Numbered from the stretch's first letter, positions 37,004 through 47,809 are shown. The stretch is 64,000 bases of DNA from Syngnathus acus (GCF_901709675.1 NC_051105.1:12572604-12636603), one strand, 5' to 3'. Notes: generated by a model from the letters alone, not told the origin. Numbers and translations: made by a program.

Positions 37004-37654
37004 TAGTTTTTCAAACCTTCTGTGTCACTTCAAATCATTAAAACCTTCAAACTCTTCGTCCTCCGTGTCACAAACAAAGCCGCTAATGATGCCGGTCGTA
37101 CGCGGGGCTCTTCGTCATCTTCGTCATCCCGTGATCGAATCTTTGTCCTTTATGTAAACAACCACCGCGCCGCGCCACTGACGTCACTTGAAATTCAGAT
37201 TACAGTAATCCCTTGCTAAATCGCGGTTCGTTTATCGCAGTTTAACTTTTTTTTCTTTTTTTTTGGAAGTTTGAAAATTTGTGAAAAAATTCACATATAA
37301 GTCGCTCCTCAGTATAAATCGCCCCCCCACCCAAACTATGAAAAAAAAACGCGATTTATAGTCCGAAAATTACGGTACATCAATGTTCGAAAAGGAGTAG
37401 GTAGAAGCCTAAGCTTATCATGTCCTACCCCTATCCATCACTTAGTTCCAAGTGAGAACATTAAACTACAAAAGAACAAGAGAAAAACAACAAAAACATC
37501 TTATAATCCAGAAGTTTGACAGTAGTCACCTTCATTTTCCTCTTTTTGGTAATTAGCAAATATCATTCCTTTGTACGTTTTTTTAAATAGAACTATATTT
37601 CTCCTTTCCTTCGTTTTATCTTCTCGCCCATTCCACACAGTTACTCCATAGGAT

Positions 37655-39640
37655 GATATCAAAGTCAAAGTCAAAGTCTGCTTTATTGTCAATTTCTTCA
37701 CATGCCAAGACACAAAGAAATCGAAATTATGTTCCCACTATCCAACGGTGACAAGACATAGTACACAATATACATACAAGTAAACAACACAAAGAAAAAA
37801 AAATAAGAAGGCACGAACAATGAATAAATAAGAGTGATGAATAAATAATAAATAAACAAATAACACAATAAATAAGAGGAGCAAAAATGGAGCAAGTGTG
37901 CATACAGCAGACAGTCAGAATATAGCGCAAAAGTACAGGACGCTACGCAGAAGGGGGGAGAGAGTTCAGGATCCTAACAGCCTGGAGAATGAAGCTGTTG
38001 GTGAGTCTGGTGGTGCGGGGGCGCAGGCTCCTGTACCTCTTCCCAGAGGGCAGAAGGTCGAACAAAGAGTGAGCGGGGTGACTCACATCACTCACAATCG
38101 TGGTCGCCTTGCGGGTGAGATGGGAGGTGTAAATGTCCTTCAAGGAGGGGAGTGAAGCACCAATAACCTTACCAGCCGTGTTCACTATGCGCTGCAGGGC
38201 CTTCATGTTGTATTCAGTGCAGCTACCACCCCAAACAGTGATACAACTGGAGAGGACGCTCTCAATGGTGCCACGGTAAACTGTAGTCATGACGGCCGGA
38301 GGAGCACTTGCTCGCCTGAGTTTCCGCAGGAAGTACAGGCGGCGCTGGGCCTTCTTCGCCAGTGATGCGGTGTAGGTGGACCAGGAGAGATCCTCACTGA
38401 TGTGCACCCCCAGGAACCTGGTGCTGCTCACTCTCTCCACCACAGCACCGTCGATGGTCAGCGGCAGGTGTTGGGTGTGACCCTTCCGGAAGTCAACAAC
38501 AATCTCCTTGGTCTTGTTGACGTTCAGCAGGAGGTTGTTGTCCTTGCACCACGTGGTCAGAAGGTCAACCTCCAACCTGTATTGAGTCTCGTCGCCCTTG
38601 GTGATGCGACCCACCAGAGTCGTGTCGTCAGCAAATTTCACTATGCGGTTGTTGCTGTAGGTTGCAGCGCAGTCATGCGTCAGCAGGGTGAAGAGCAGCG
38701 GACTGAGCACGCAGCCTTGGGGGCCCCCCGTGCTCAGCGTGATGCTGGCGGAGATTTTGTCGCCAACACGTACCACCTGAGGCCTCTGACAGAGGAAGTC
38801 TAGTAGCCAGTTGCAGAGGTAGGTACTGAGGCCCAGCTTGGCGAGTTTGCAGATGAGTCGTTGTGGCACAATGGTGTTGAAGGCAGAACTGAAGTCCACA
38901 AACAGCAATCTCACATACGAGTCCCTTCTCTCCAGGTGGGTGAGGGCCGAGTGGAGAGCAGAGCAGATGGCATCCTCAGAGGACCGTTTGGCTCGGTACG
39001 CAAACTGGAAGGGGTCTATGGTGGGGGGGAGAATGGATCTGATGTGCTCCATGACAAGCCGCTCAAAGCACTTCATGATGATGGGCGTCAGTGCCACGGG
39101 GCGGTAGTCATTGAAGCAGGACGGAGCAGGTTTCTTCGGCACAGGTACGATGGTGGCAGCCTTGAAACACGAGGGGACGATGGCCTGCTGCAGGGAAATG
39201 TTAAAGATGTCCGTGAAGACACCCATCAGCTCCCCAGCGCAGTCCTTCAGCGCTCGACCTGGGATGTTGTCAGGGCCCGCCGCCTTACGGGTGTTGATAG
39301 CGGCAAGCGCCCTCCTCACGCGCCCTCCTCACGCTATCAGCAGAGAGGCACAGGGGCTGCTCTTGTGGAGGGGGCAAGTGCTGTTCTGAGCATCGAAGCG
39401 AGCATCGAAGCGAGCAAAGAAGCGGTTGAGATCGTTGAGCAGACGGATGTCGCCCTCACAGCTCTGCGGCGCGGGCTTGTAGTCCGTGATGGTCTGAATG
39501 CCCTGCCAAAGGCTCCGTGCGTCCTTGCTGTCCTTGAAGTGGGCGGTAATCTTGCAAGAGAACGCCCTTTTCGCCTCCTTGATGCCCCGGGACAGGTCGG
39601 CCCTCGCTGTCCTCAAGCCAGCCTGCTCCTGAGATTGGTG
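37655..39640 (-). mobile_element. Rex1/L2-like LINE D, 5'-truncated, nested in LINE C
   Basis: Antisense. The tail (caaagt)n at 37657-37677 is the complement of a tttgac-type 3' repeat, preceded by an aataaa signal (near 37684). About 2 kb remain: the RT and a short piece of linker, with no endonuclease. Its host LINE C continues on both sides. It is related to LINE B but belongs to a different family, with a different tail and about half the residues changed. Confidence 0.85.
37943..39616 (-). pseudogene. LINE D reverse transcriptase, one frameshift
   Basis: The frame from 39319 to 37943 is open for 458 codons: [36 protein letters not shown] (motif A), [13 protein letters not shown] (motif B), [10 protein letters not shown] (motif C, both Asp present), [13 protein letters not shown] (thumb) and [12 protein letters not shown] at the end. 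Directly upstream the frame stops because 13 bp (gcgccctcctcac on the plus strand) are exactly duplicated at 39307-39319 and 39320-39332. Before it the linker KEAKRAFSCKITAHFKDSKD continues to 39616. Without the duplication the frame would join. The RT would be complete, but the copy has no endonuclease. Confidence 0.85.
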
Positions 39641-40040
39641 CGAGCATACCCCTTATCAAAGTTACCTTTTCCTCTCAAATTATATCCCTTATCTTTTTCA
39701 ATAAATAATTTTTTAATGTTCCCAGGGAGTTTTTGAGTCTTTGCTCGATACATTATCTGTGCCAGTCTAAATTTGAATAAGTCCATTAGCTTTAAAGCGT
39801 TTGATTTTAAAAACAAATTATTTGTATGATCTCGAAATCCCACCTTCTCATAGCTTTTTTCTGGAGTATAATTAATGGTTTTAAAGTGCTTATACGTGTA
39901 TATGCATTTCCCAATATCTCCACACAGTAAGTCAAATATGGTACGACAAGACAACAATACAGAGTGTACAACATTCTCTGCTTCAGAATATGTTTTGCAC
40001 TGCACAGTACTGCAATACTCCTTGCTACTTTGGTTCTAAC

Positions 40041-41381
40041 CAGGGCTGTGGACTCGGTCGGATTTTTGCACCGAGTCCGAGTCCTGCCTCTTGACCACGA
40101 GTCCGAGTCCGGCTGTCCATTTTTTTCTGTTAATTCATGTGACTGCTTAGTCTTTATTCAAGGCTAATTTAGATCAAAATCTAAATAATTACAACAGTTT
40201 TGTGATGGCTTTGTCTTTATTAAACATATAAACGAATACAATAAACAGATACTTTCAAGTTTTAATCATTAATTACACCATTATAGCTCAGACATTTATC
40301 TAAACACAAATAATTAGTGACGACCCCACAACTATCGAAACACATCAATGATATAAGCTGGGTGACATAATCGTCCTTGACATTGGTACATAATGTAAAC
40401 ATTAGCCTAAGTGCAACTCAACGTGGCCGCATTGATCGTAACTTACGCTCCGTTTCCCCCCCAAATCTAGAGGCAAAACATTGTTCTCTCGCTACTCCCG
40501 GGTTCTTCCATCTTGGCTGCGCGCGGGGCATTGTGGGTCTTGTACGTGCACGCACGCAGGCAGGCAGGCGCGGGCGCGCACGCAACAACTAAATTTGTCT
40601 TCATAACAAGCAAGCAGGGCTGTGGACAGTATTCCTACGCGCATTCTCAGCAGCATGATGAAAATAAAATTCAATAATGTCACTGAGGCATATTTTAACG
40701 AACTCCACTTCATTGTATGGCTTTTTAGCCCGTGCAATGTTCCAAGCCAGTTCAAACAATGCAAGTGTGACAGTCTCTGAGTGCTTCGTAATTTTTTTGA
40801 AAAACTGTACCTATTTTTCTGCCTGACTTTTCAAAGTCTCCAAACTTGTGCTTGCGAAATTCAGTCCCTTTTGCAAAGTCCTTATCGATATTGGCATGAA
40901 GTGAGCTGAAGTGGCGCTGACCATTTGAAGCTTTTAAATGCGCCAATGACGTCCGACATATCAGGCAGAATGGCTTGCCATAGCGTTCAACAAAAAACAA
41001 CTTTAACTCTGTTAAAAACGTCCTGTGTTCATCGTCATATATTCGTTTAGCTGTGCATTTTTTCCTTGCCATTTTGGCAAGCGTCTTGTCAGCTTTTCTG
41101 GACCTAATGGGCCCCCGTAGTCACAGTCGCCATTCATTAAAAAGCCAGCAAAACCAATCGCTCTGTTTGTCCCTCCTCCTTTGCGGGATTTCCCCTCACG
41201 CGCATGCGCGTTTGACCAAAAACCATATTGAACTCAAGCGAAGCAAATACGCACGAAAAATAAACACAAATGTTGATATGAACGTATTTTTTTTATTGTC
41301 GGACTCGGTGGACTCGGTCAAAATCAGCACCGAGTCCGAGTCCGGCAAAAATGACCGAGTCCGACCGAGTCCACAGCCCTG
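40041..41381 (-). mobile_element. hAT element, 1341 bp, 8-bp TSD, nested in LINE C
   Basis: The ends cagggctgtggactcggtcg and its complement at the right end are near-perfect inverted repeats. The octamer gttctaac flanks it at 40033-40040 and 41382-41389. Both subterminal regions repeat gactcggt / accgagtc many times, likely transposase contact sites. It keeps only a short 5' coding part (40752-41072). Strand is set by that frame. Confidence 0.9.
40752..41072 (-). CDS. Truncated hAT transposase with intact BED-type zinc finger
   Basis: An open frame of 106 codons starts ATG (MARKKCTAKRIYDDEHRTFL) and includes the finger CLICRTSLAHLKASNGQRH and FSSLH: both cysteines and both histidines are present (C-x2-C...H-x4-H). 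This is the N-terminal DNA-binding domain of ZBED/GTF2IRD2-like hAT transposases. The frame then ends in unrelated sequence; the catalytic RNase H-like domain is deleted. If made, the protein could bind element ends without cutting, which in other systems acts as a repressor. That role here is conjecture. It lies inside the TSD-bounded element. Confidence 0.6.
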   Translation of the reverse strand: MARKKCTAKRIYDDEHRTFLTELKLFFVERYGKPFCLICRTSLAHLKASNGQRHFSSLHANIDKDFAKGTEFRKHKFGDFEKSGRKIGTVFQKNYEALRDCHTCIV

Positions 41382-41872
41382 GTTCTAACGTATCTTATAT
41401 GAGGTTTCCAGCAGAATTTATTGTCTAATATTACTCCTAAAAATGTGATCTTAAAATCTCGTTCAATATTGACATTATCTATTGTTACTTGAACCTGTGT
41501 ATCTATTTTACGGTTTCCAAATACCATCAGTTTGGCTTTGTCCATATTCAATGATCATTTATTAATGTCAAACCATATTTTTAGTTTGGACAATTCAGTT
41601 GTAGTATTCTCCAATAGCTTCTTTAAGTTATTTCCAGAACAGAAGATGTTGGTGTTGTCCGCAAAAATTGTCATGCTGTCAGGTTTTGTAGGTTGTTTTG
41701 TTTTGTCTTGTCCGTCATGTTCTAACTTCCTGTTTTATTTTGTACATCACATTCCAGATCACTGGTCCTTCCGCTGCACGCTCGTTCACTTGACCTCCCC
41801 GTTTGTTAACCACGTACACCTGTGTCGTCCGCCCTGATTGTCTGCACCTGTGTCCTTCCCCTTCTGTGTGTG

Positions 41873-41879
41873 TATTTAG
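41873..41879 (+). promoter_or_regulatory. TATA-like box of the LTR promoter
   Basis: tatttag lies 30 bp before 41903, the position predicted as the RNA start from the self-priming match. The same element lies in the 3' LTR (near 46773). Start-site use is inferred. Confidence 0.6.
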
Positions 41880-41902
41880 CCTGCGTCTTCCCCTTGTCCT
41901 CT

Positions 41903-41912
41903 GCCAGTGCGT
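41903..41912 (+). promoter_or_regulatory. Predicted 5' end of RNA = self-primer
   Basis: gccagtgcgt here is the exact reverse complement of 42218-42227. In Tf1 the first 11 nt of the mRNA fold back on the primer-binding site, are cleaved off and prime minus-strand synthesis. The location 30 bp after the TATA-like box supports the same scheme. Confidence 0.65.
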
Positions 41913-42217
41913 CTTGCAAGCCATGACCACCAGCGACTCCATAGCCACGGATTTAGCCCTTGATTGCCTTGCTCACAGAGACCTTTTTGTCCACGCTTTG
42001 TGGATTGTGCGTGAGACCTTGCCTTGGTTTTTTCCTCAGTTTGAGGCACCTTTGTTTTTGCCCTTTTTCCCTCAGTTTGAGGCGCCTTTGTTTTTTGCCT
42101 TTTTTCCCTCAGTGTGAGGCACCTTTGTTTTTGGAGCGGTCATCCGCCGAAGAAATAAAACACCTTGAACTGTCGAAACTCTGCGTTCGAGTCCTCTCCC
42201 TGCCTGAGCCTGACAGT

Positions 42218-42227
42218 ACGCACTGGC
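42218..42227 (+). other. Primer-binding site for self-priming
   Basis: acgcactggc follows the 5' LTR after two bases (gt), matching the usual two-base trim by integrase after the terminal CA. It pairs over 10 nt with 41903-41912. It does not read like a standard tRNA-complementary site. Confidence 0.65.
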
Positions 42228-42232
42228 CAGAC

Positions 42233-45200
42233 ATGGACTCGGCAGAGTCGGAACAGTTGGCTGCCACAGTGCGCTCCCAGGCATCGACGCTGGCCCAACA
42301 CCAGCAGCAGGTCAGTGCCTTGGGAGTGGATGTCCGTGAGATCCGGGCAACCCAAGAGGAATTCAGAGCGGCGGTGGCCGCCCAGGTGGAATCGCTGGGC
42401 CGACAGATGCAGGGCATTGTCACGCTGCTGACCGCTGGACCAACAGCGACCCCCAGTCCGCCAGTGCCCCCCCCGACCGAGCGGCCGATTCCCGCACCCA
42501 TGACAATGGGAGTCAGGCTGGCTCCCCCGGAACGATACGCTGGGGAACCCGGGGGCAGCAAGGCATTCGTCACCGGGTGTGACATGCAATTCGAGCGGTC
42601 TCCAGGCGATTTCCCCACCGAGCGCTCCCGGGTGGCCTACATGATCTCTTACCTGACAGGAAGAGCCCGGGCGTGGGCAATGGCAGAATGGGCCCGGGAT
42701 TCCGTCACCTGCCGATCTCTCGCCGCGTTCGTCGAAGCCCTGCGCATGGTGTTCGATCCTGTCTCCTCGGACCGTGAAAAAGCGCGGGAGCTGAGCCAGC
42801 TGTCCCAGGGGCGTGAGTCAGTCAGCGACTACGCGATCCGCTTCCGCACTCTGGCCACAGAATGCGGGTGGAACCAGATGGCCCTGTATGATATCTTCCT
42901 CAAGGGTCTTTCTGGAACCATCCAGGACCAGCTCGTTCCCCTCGATCTCCCCGCTGACCTCGACGCGCTCATCGCGCTGGCTGTCCGCACCGACAATCGC
43001 CTGCAGGAAAGAAAGAGGCAGCGCGCAAGCCGGAGCGCTTCCGTCTTCCCCCCCTCGGCCGGGTTGGCATCGCCGCACCTCGAGATCCCGCACCAACCAT
43101 CGAACACGGCACTGCCACCGCCCGGGGCGGAACCCATGCAACTCGGCAGAGCCAAGTTGAGCGCCGAGGAGAAGCAGCGCCGACGCCAGGAAGGTCGTTG
43201 CTACTACTGCGGCGCTCTGGGACATATCGTCGGCTCCTGCCCCGAGAAACGAACCATGAAGGTAAGCGCCTTCTCCGGTAGCCCGCGGAAGGTTCGGACC
43301 CTACCCATCGGCACGCTTACATACCTTGGGAAAATCACCCAGCTCGGGGTGCTAATTGACTCCGGGGCAGATGAGAGTATGATCGACTGGACTTTTGCTC
43401 GGAGGCTGGGAATAAGAACTGAACCGCTAGCCATGACCGTGAAAGCCGAGGCGCTCAATGGTCAGGCGCTTTTTGAGATAACCCATGTAACCGAACCTCT
43501 CTCACTATCTTTCGGGACTCATCACGAGAAAGTCCGACTACATGTGATAACCTCCCCCAAGAATCCAATTATACTCGGGTACCCGTGGCTGTCGCTCCAC
43601 AATCCAACCATGGACTGGGCGTCCGGGGAGATAAGGGGATGGGGACCCAGTTGCCAAGAGTCATGTGTCGCACCTAAACCCCCGATCAGCCTTAACCGTA
43701 GCTCTGACTCCGAAACCCCTGATCTCACCGGTGTACCAGTCTGTTACCACCAACTCGCGGAAGCATTTAGCAAAGCCAAGGCTAGCTCGCTACCGCCCCA
43801 CCGTCCGTACGACTGCGCTATAGAGCTTCTGCCTGGGGCTACGATACCCAAGGGGAGGCTTTATTCCCTCTCGGAACCCGAAAAACAAGCTCTGAATGAG
43901 TACATAGACGCGTCACTTAAGGCGGGATTGATCAGACCTTCGTCCTCCCCTGCAGGGGCCGGTTTTTTCTTTGTGGGCAAGAAAGACGGTACCCTACGTC
44001 CCTGTATAGACTACAGTCCCCTCAACCAAATCACCATTAAGAATCGATATCCCCTTCCACTCATGGCGACGGTATTCGATCAGTTGCAGCAAGCCCGGGT
44101 TTTTACCAAATTAGACTTGCGTAACGCTTACCATCTCGTGCGCATCCGGGAGGGCGATGAATGGAAGACGGGATTCAACACTCCCCGGGGACACTTTGAA
44201 TACCGCGTGATGCCGTTCGGTCTCACCAATGCCCCCGCTGTTTTCCAGGCCATGATTAACGATGTTCTGAGAGACTTTATAGACCGTTTTGTTTATGTAT
44301 ATTTGGATGACATCCTGATCTATTCTCCGGATATGGAGACCCATGAGAACCATGTAAAGTCAGTCCTGCAACGCCTCCTGGACCATCACCTTTACGTGAA
44401 GGCGGAGAAGAGCGAGTTCCACGTCGACACTATTTCCTTCCTTGGCTTCATCATACACCCCGGTAAGGTCCAAATGGACCCAGCCAAAGTAAGCGCCGTA
44501 ACCCAATGGCCCAGACCCGATAACCGCAAAAAGGTGCAGCAATTTCTAGGCTTTGCTAATTTCTACAGACGTTTCATCCGAGGTTTCAGTGCCACAGCGG
44601 CCCCGCTGCATGCTCTGACTTCTCCAGCCGCCCCCTTCCGTTGGACGGCGGAAGCAGAGGCTGCCTTCCAGGAGCTAAAGAGGCGATTCAGCACCGCCCC
44701 GATCCTCACACTGCCCGACCCCTCTCGTCAGTTCGTGGTGGAGGTTGACGCCTCCAGTCGAGGAATCGGCGCCGTCCTGTCCCAAAGGTCACCAGAGGAC
44801 AACAAGCTTCATCCGTGCGCCTACCTGTCCCGGCGGATGACCCCCGCCGAACAGAACTACGACGTGGGTGATCGAGAATTGTTGGCGGTGAAGCAGGCGC
44901 TCGAGGAGTGGAGACACTGGCTGGAGGGAGCCCAACAACCATTCTTAGTATGGACGGATCATAAGAACTTGCAGTACCTCAAGAACGCAAAACGGCTGAA
45001 CTCACGCCAGGCTCGTTGGTCGCTCTTTTTCAACCGTTTCAATTTCACCCTGTCCTACAGACCGGGAGCAAAGAACGTCAAACCTGATGCCCTGTCCCGC
45101 GTCTACAGTCCGGATCCGGAGGCCAAGGAGCCCGAACCCATTCTTCGTCCTCACTGTGTGGTAGGGGCCGTTACCTGGCCCGTAGAAGACCAAGTAAAGC

Positions 45201-46561
45201 AGGCCAACGGTGACGCACCACCCCCTGACAACTGCCCGACGAATCGTCTTTTTGTGCCGCCCGAGCTGCGTTCCCGAGTCGTCCACTGGGGACACACCTC
45301 CCGGCTCGCCTGTCATCCCGGCGTTCGACGAACCCTGTACGTGGTGCAGCAGCGATTCTGGTGGCCCTCCATGGCGGCCGACGTCAGGGAGTACGTGGCA
45401 GCCTGCTCCGTCTGTGCGCGCAACAAGAACACCCCCGGCACCCGGGTGGGGTTGCTGCAACCCCTCCCCATTCCCTCCCGTCCCTGGGCCGACCTCTCTG
45501 TAGATTTTGTCACTGGGCTTCCCGTTTCCAAGGGGAAGACCACGATACTCACTGTGGTGGACCGGTTCTCCAAAATGGCCCATTTCATTGCCCTGCCCAA
45601 ATTACCCTCAGCAAAGCGAACAGCCGAAGTCCTCATGGACCATGTTTTTAGAGTACACGGATTCCCGCGGACTGTCACATCGGATAGGGGGCCCCAATTC
45701 GTGTCTCGCTTCTGGAAAGAGTTCTGCAGACACATAGGAGCCACCGTGTGCCTCACTTCGGGCTATCACCCAGAGGCGAACGGCCAGGCGGAGCGCGTCA
45801 ATCAGCAGCTGGAAACAGGCCTCCGCTGCCTGGTGGCCCAGAACCCCTCCTCCTGGAGTAAGAACCTGATCTGGGTGGAATACGCCCATAACTCCCTCCC
45901 TACCACTGCTACGGGGATGTCCCCTTTCATGTGCGTCTTTGGCTATCAGCCCCCGGTCTTCCCTGACAATGAGCCAGAGGTGTCGGTGACCTCGGCGCGC
46001 GCCGTGGTGAGACGATGCCGTCGCATCTGGGCGGCGGCGCGTGCCACGCTGGTCCGCCAGGGGGACCGAGTGAAGAGGATGGCCGACCGGAGACGACGGC
46101 CGGCGCCCGCCTACCAGCGGGGCCAACGGGTCTGGCTGTCCGCTCGGGATCTTCCGCTCCAGGTGGGCTCCAGAAAGCTAGCCCCCCGTTTTGTGGGGCC
46201 TTTTCCCATCTCCAAGGTCGTGAATCCGGCCGCTGTACGGCTTCGCCTGCCCCGGTCCCTCGCTGTGCATCCCACCTTCCACGTCGGGAAGATCAAGCCG
46301 GTCAGGGAGAGTGAGATGGTGCCGGCTCCCGAGCCGCCTCCGTCTCCGCGGACTGTGGGGGGTGGGCCTGCATACACGGTCAAGGAACTACTGGACGTGC
46401 GCAGGAGGGGACGGGGCTGGCAGTACCTGGTCGACTGGGAGGGTTATGGGCCGGAGGAGCGGCAATGGGTGCCGCGCAGTTTTATCTTGGATCCCGGTCT
46501 GCTGGACGACTTCTACGCTGCTCACCCAGATGCTCCTGGTCCGTCTGGGATCCGGCCCTAG
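42233..46561 (+). CDS. Gag-Pol polyprotein of the Gypsy chromovirus, intact
   Basis: 1442 codons from the first ATG after the primer site. An N-terminal coiled-coil-like, Gln/Ala-rich part and capsid-type gag (about 1-300) precede a CCHC knuckle (C323-C326-H331-C336). The protease has LIDSGADES with the active Asp at 376. RT motifs: [24 protein letters not shown] (D692, D693). RNase H acidic residues: D839, E882, D909. Integrase: HHCC finger H1018, H1028, C1058, C1061, then D1091, D1151, E1187 with exactly 35 residues between the last two. A GPF-type C-terminal region and a chromodomain at about 1381-1432 follow ([18 protein letters not shown]). The chromodomain likely guides integration to marked chromatin. 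Gag and pol share one frame, as in Tf1. I see no inactivating change. Confidence 0.95.
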   Translation: MDSAESEQLAATVRSQASTLAQHQQQVSALGVDVREIRATQEEFRAAVAAQVESLGRQMQGIVTLLTAGPTATPSPPVPPPTERPIPAPMTMGVRLAPPERYAGEPGGSKAFVTGCDMQFERSPGDFPTERSRVAYMISYLTGRARAWAMAEWARDSVTCRSLAAFVEALRMVFDPVSSDREKARELSQLSQGRESVSDYAIRFRTLATECGWNQMALYDIFLKGLSGTIQDQLVPLDLPADLDALIALAVRTDNRLQERKRQRASRSASVFPPSAGLASPHLEIPHQPSNTALPPPGAEPMQLGRAKLSAEEKQRRRQEGRCYYCGALGHIVGSCPEKRTMKVSAFSGSPRKVRTLPIGTLTYLGKITQLGVLIDSGADESMIDWTFARRLGIRTEPLAMTVKAEALNGQALFEITHVTEPLSLSFGTHHEKVRLHVITSPKNPIILGYPWLSLHNPTMDWASGEIRGWGPSCQESCVAPKPPISLNRSSDSETPDLTGVPVCYHQLAEAFSKAKASSLPPHRPYDCAIELLPGATIPKGRLYSLSEPEKQALNEYIDASLKAGLIRPSSSPAGAGFFFVGKKDGTLRPCIDYSPLNQITIKNRYPLPLMATVFDQLQQARVFTKLDLRNAYHLVRIREGDEWKTGFNTPRGHFEYRVMPFGLTNAPAVFQAMINDVLRDFIDRFVYVYLDDILIYSPDMETHENHVKSVLQRLLDHHLYVKAEKSEFHVDTISFLGFIIHPGKVQMDPAKVSAVTQWPRPDNRKKVQQFLGFANFYRRFIRGFSATAAPLHALTSPAAPFRWTAEAEAAFQELKRRFSTAPILTLPDPSRQFVVEVDASSRGIGAVLSQRSPEDNKLHPCAYLSRRMTPAEQNYDVGDRELLAVKQALEEWRHWLEGAQQPFLVWTDHKNLQYLKNAKRLNSRQARWSLFFNRFNFTLSYRPGAKNVKPDALSRVYSPDPEAKEPEPILRPHCVVGAVTWPVEDQVKQANGDAPPPDNCPTNRLFVPPELRSRVVHWGHTSRLACHPGVRRTLYVVQQRFWWPSMAADVREYVAACSVCARNKNTPGTRVGLLQPLPIPSRPWADLSVDFVTGLPVSKGKTTILTVVDRFSKMAHFIALPKLPSAKRTAEVLMDHVFRVHGFPRTVTSDRGPQFVSRFWKEFCRHIGATVCLTSGYHPEANGQAERVNQQLETGLRCLVAQNPSSWSKNLIWVEYAHNSLPTTATGMSPFMCVFGYQPPVFPDNEPEVSVTSARAVVRRCRRIWAAARATLVRQGDRVKRMADRRRRPAPAYQRGQRVWLSARDLPLQVGSRKLAPRFVGPFPISKVVNPAAVRLRLPRSLAVHPTFHVGKIKPVRESEMVPAPEPPPSPRTVGGGPAYTVKELLDVRRRGRGWQYLVDWEGYGPEERQWVPRSFILDPGLLDDFYAAHPDAPGPSGIRP

Positions 46562-46570
46562 AGGGGGGGG
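46560..46570 (+). other. Polypurine tract
   Basis: agagggggggg overlaps the TAG stop (46559-46561) and precedes the 3' LTR by three bases (tta). It would prime plus-strand DNA. Confidence 0.9.
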
Positions 46571-46573
46571 TTA

Positions 46574-47115
46574 TGTCATGCTGTCAGGTTTTGTAGGTTG
46601 TTTTGTCTTGTCCGTCATGTTCTAACTTCCTGTTTTATTTTGTACATCACATTCCAGATCACTGGTCCTTCCGCTGCACGCTCGTTCACTTGACCTCCCC
46701 GTTTGTTAACCACGTACACCTGTGTCGTCCGCCCTGATTGTCTGCACCTGTGTCCTTCCCCTTCTGTGTGTGTATTTAGCCTGCGTCTTCCCCTTGTCCT
46801 CTGCCAGTGCGTCTTGCAAGCCATGACCACCAGCGACTCCATAGCCACGGATTTAGCCCTTGATTGCCTTGCTCACAGAGACCTTTTTGTCCACGCTTTG
46901 TGGATTGTGCGTGAGACCTTGCCTTGGTTTTTTCCTCAGTTTGAGGCACCTTTGTTTTTGCCCTTTTTCCCTCAGTTTGAGGCGCCTTTGTTTTTTGCCT
47001 TTTTTCCCTCAGTGTGAGGCACCTTTGTTTTTGGAGCGGTCATCCGCCGAAGAAATAAAACACCTTGAACTGTCGAAACTCTGCGTTCGAGTCCTCTCCC
47101 TGCCTGAGCCTGACA
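46574..47115 (+). repeat. 3' LTR of the Gypsy element (542 bp)
   Basis: By eye identical to the 5' LTR save one missing ttttg. Supplies the poly(A) signal (aataaa at about 47054) for the genomic RNA. Confidence 0.95.
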
Positions 47116-47120
47116 AAAAT

Positions 47121-47809
47121 AATACATTTAAAGATAGTTGACACCTTACAAATATAATTTATGTGCAAAATAAATAATATGGGGCCCAACACTGACCCCT
47201 GTGGGACTCCACAGGTAATGTCTAGGCATGATGATATATGATTACCCATCTTTACAAACTGTTGTCTATTAGTAATGTAACTTTTTAACGAGCTCAATGC
47301 TACACCTCTCATCCCATACAATAATATGTTATGGTCAATGGTATCAAAAGGTTTTTCAAATCAATAAATACTCCTACCGCATATTCCTTATTGTCAATAC
47401 AGTTAGTTAGTTATTCCGTCAAATCCATTAGTGACATAAATGTTGATCTATTTGTTCTGAATCCATATTGGCTGTCAGTTAGCAAGGTGTGTTCCTCAGT
47501 GAAGCTATACAGTCTCACAATGAAAAGCTTCTCCAAGATTTTAGAGAATTGACATATTAGAGTAACAGGTCTATAATTTGTAGAGATGTTTATCTCCTGT
47601 TTTATACAGTGGGATAACCTTAGCCGTTTTCATTTTGCTTGGGAAGGTACCTGTTTTAAGGGACAAATTACAGATGTACGTATGTCAGAGGATTTACCAC
47701 TCCATCAACAACTTCCTTAATTAAGGCCATATCAACATCATTCCATCTGTAGATGTTTTATTTTTGCATGATTTTAGAATGTCTAAAACTTCTTTCTCAT
47801 CAACCGCTC
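47121..47809 (-). pseudogene. LINE C reverse transcriptase, N-terminal part
   Basis: Minus-strand translation in fragments: TGTFPSKMKTAKVIPLYKTG, EEHTLLTDSQYGFRTNRST, VGVFIDLKKPFDTIDHNILL (motif A region, with a lost base) and DITCGVPQGSVLGPILFILH (motif B). Several in-frame stops and frameshifts. It ends at the Gypsy insertion within the codons KCIIF|ADN. On the far side (from 41663 downwards) the frame continues as ADNTNIFCSGNNLKK, so the catalytic FADD is FADN here. 5' of this point the element is truncated inside Rex3. Confidence 0.75.

Larger units (their letters stand above)
35125..37375. mobile_element. TIR DNA element, family T, nested in LINE C
   Basis: Left end ccgtcattttcggactaaaa and right end tatagtccgaaaattacgg are inverted copies next to TA (35123-35124, 37376-37377). 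Removing the element and one TA rejoins LINE C 3' UTR (caata|catcaatg). Subterminal phrases agtcgctccgg and aagtcgcat recur inside both ends. It holds a hAT MITE at 35695-36447 and a 118-bp tandem repeat at 36703-37003. No transposase frame, so it is non-autonomous. Relatives stand at 8568-10141 and 58674-59070. Confidence 0.8.
41669..42215 (+). repeat. 5' LTR of the Gypsy element (547 bp)
   Basis: Begins tgtca and ends tgaca, a 5-bp inverted repeat. It holds a TATA-like tatttag at 41873-41879, an inferred start of transcription near 41903, a poly(A) signal aataaa at 42154-42159 and three 36-37-bp tandem units starting cctcag at 42034, 42070 and 42107. It carries one extra ttttg near 41695 relative to the 3' LTR. 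The open frame across it is upstream of the real start codon. Confidence 0.95.
41669..47115 (+). mobile_element. Complete Ty3/Gypsy chromovirus (Tf1/sushi-like), 5-bp TSD
   Basis: Whole element of 5447 bp: 5' LTR, self-priming site, single gag-pol ORF, polypurine tract and 3' LTR. The pentamer aaaat flanks it at 41664-41668 and 47116-47120. The LTRs match except for a 5-bp (ttttg) indel, so the insertion is young. The ORF has no stop or frameshift. A C-terminal chromodomain and the self-priming arrangement place it with Tf1/sushi-type chromoviruses. It sits in LINE C, within the codons just before its FADD-type RT motif. Of all elements here, only this one looks able to encode everything it needs. 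Confidence 0.95.
35041..47809 (-). mobile_element. LINE C, inserted in Rex3 and itself split four times
   Basis: Antisense non-LTR element recognisable as five pieces: 35041-35122 (3' tail gaatgaatgaat, then tctttatttcgaacatg), 37378-37654, 39641-40032, 41390-41663 and 47121-47809. Joined pieces read through: RT motifs at the high end, thumb at 41324-41551, C terminus at 39613-40005 and 3' UTR at 37380-37650. It lies in the Rex3 5' UTR with a possible 4-bp duplication ggtg (35037-35040, 47810-47813). It is 5'-truncated in the RT. The family has FIDLKKPFDTIDHN and GVPQGSVLGPILF, CR1/Jockey-like; the clade is not certain. Confidence 0.85.

Noticed and set aside
41803-42117. 104-codon frames in both Gypsy LTRs (also 46703-47017)
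   Set aside because: They lie within the LTR leader, duplicate exactly because the LTRs do, and have no domain.
42109-42618. Minus-strand frames of about 150-170 codons opposite gag
   Set aside because: Antisense shadows of a GC-rich, codon-biased gag. No motifs.
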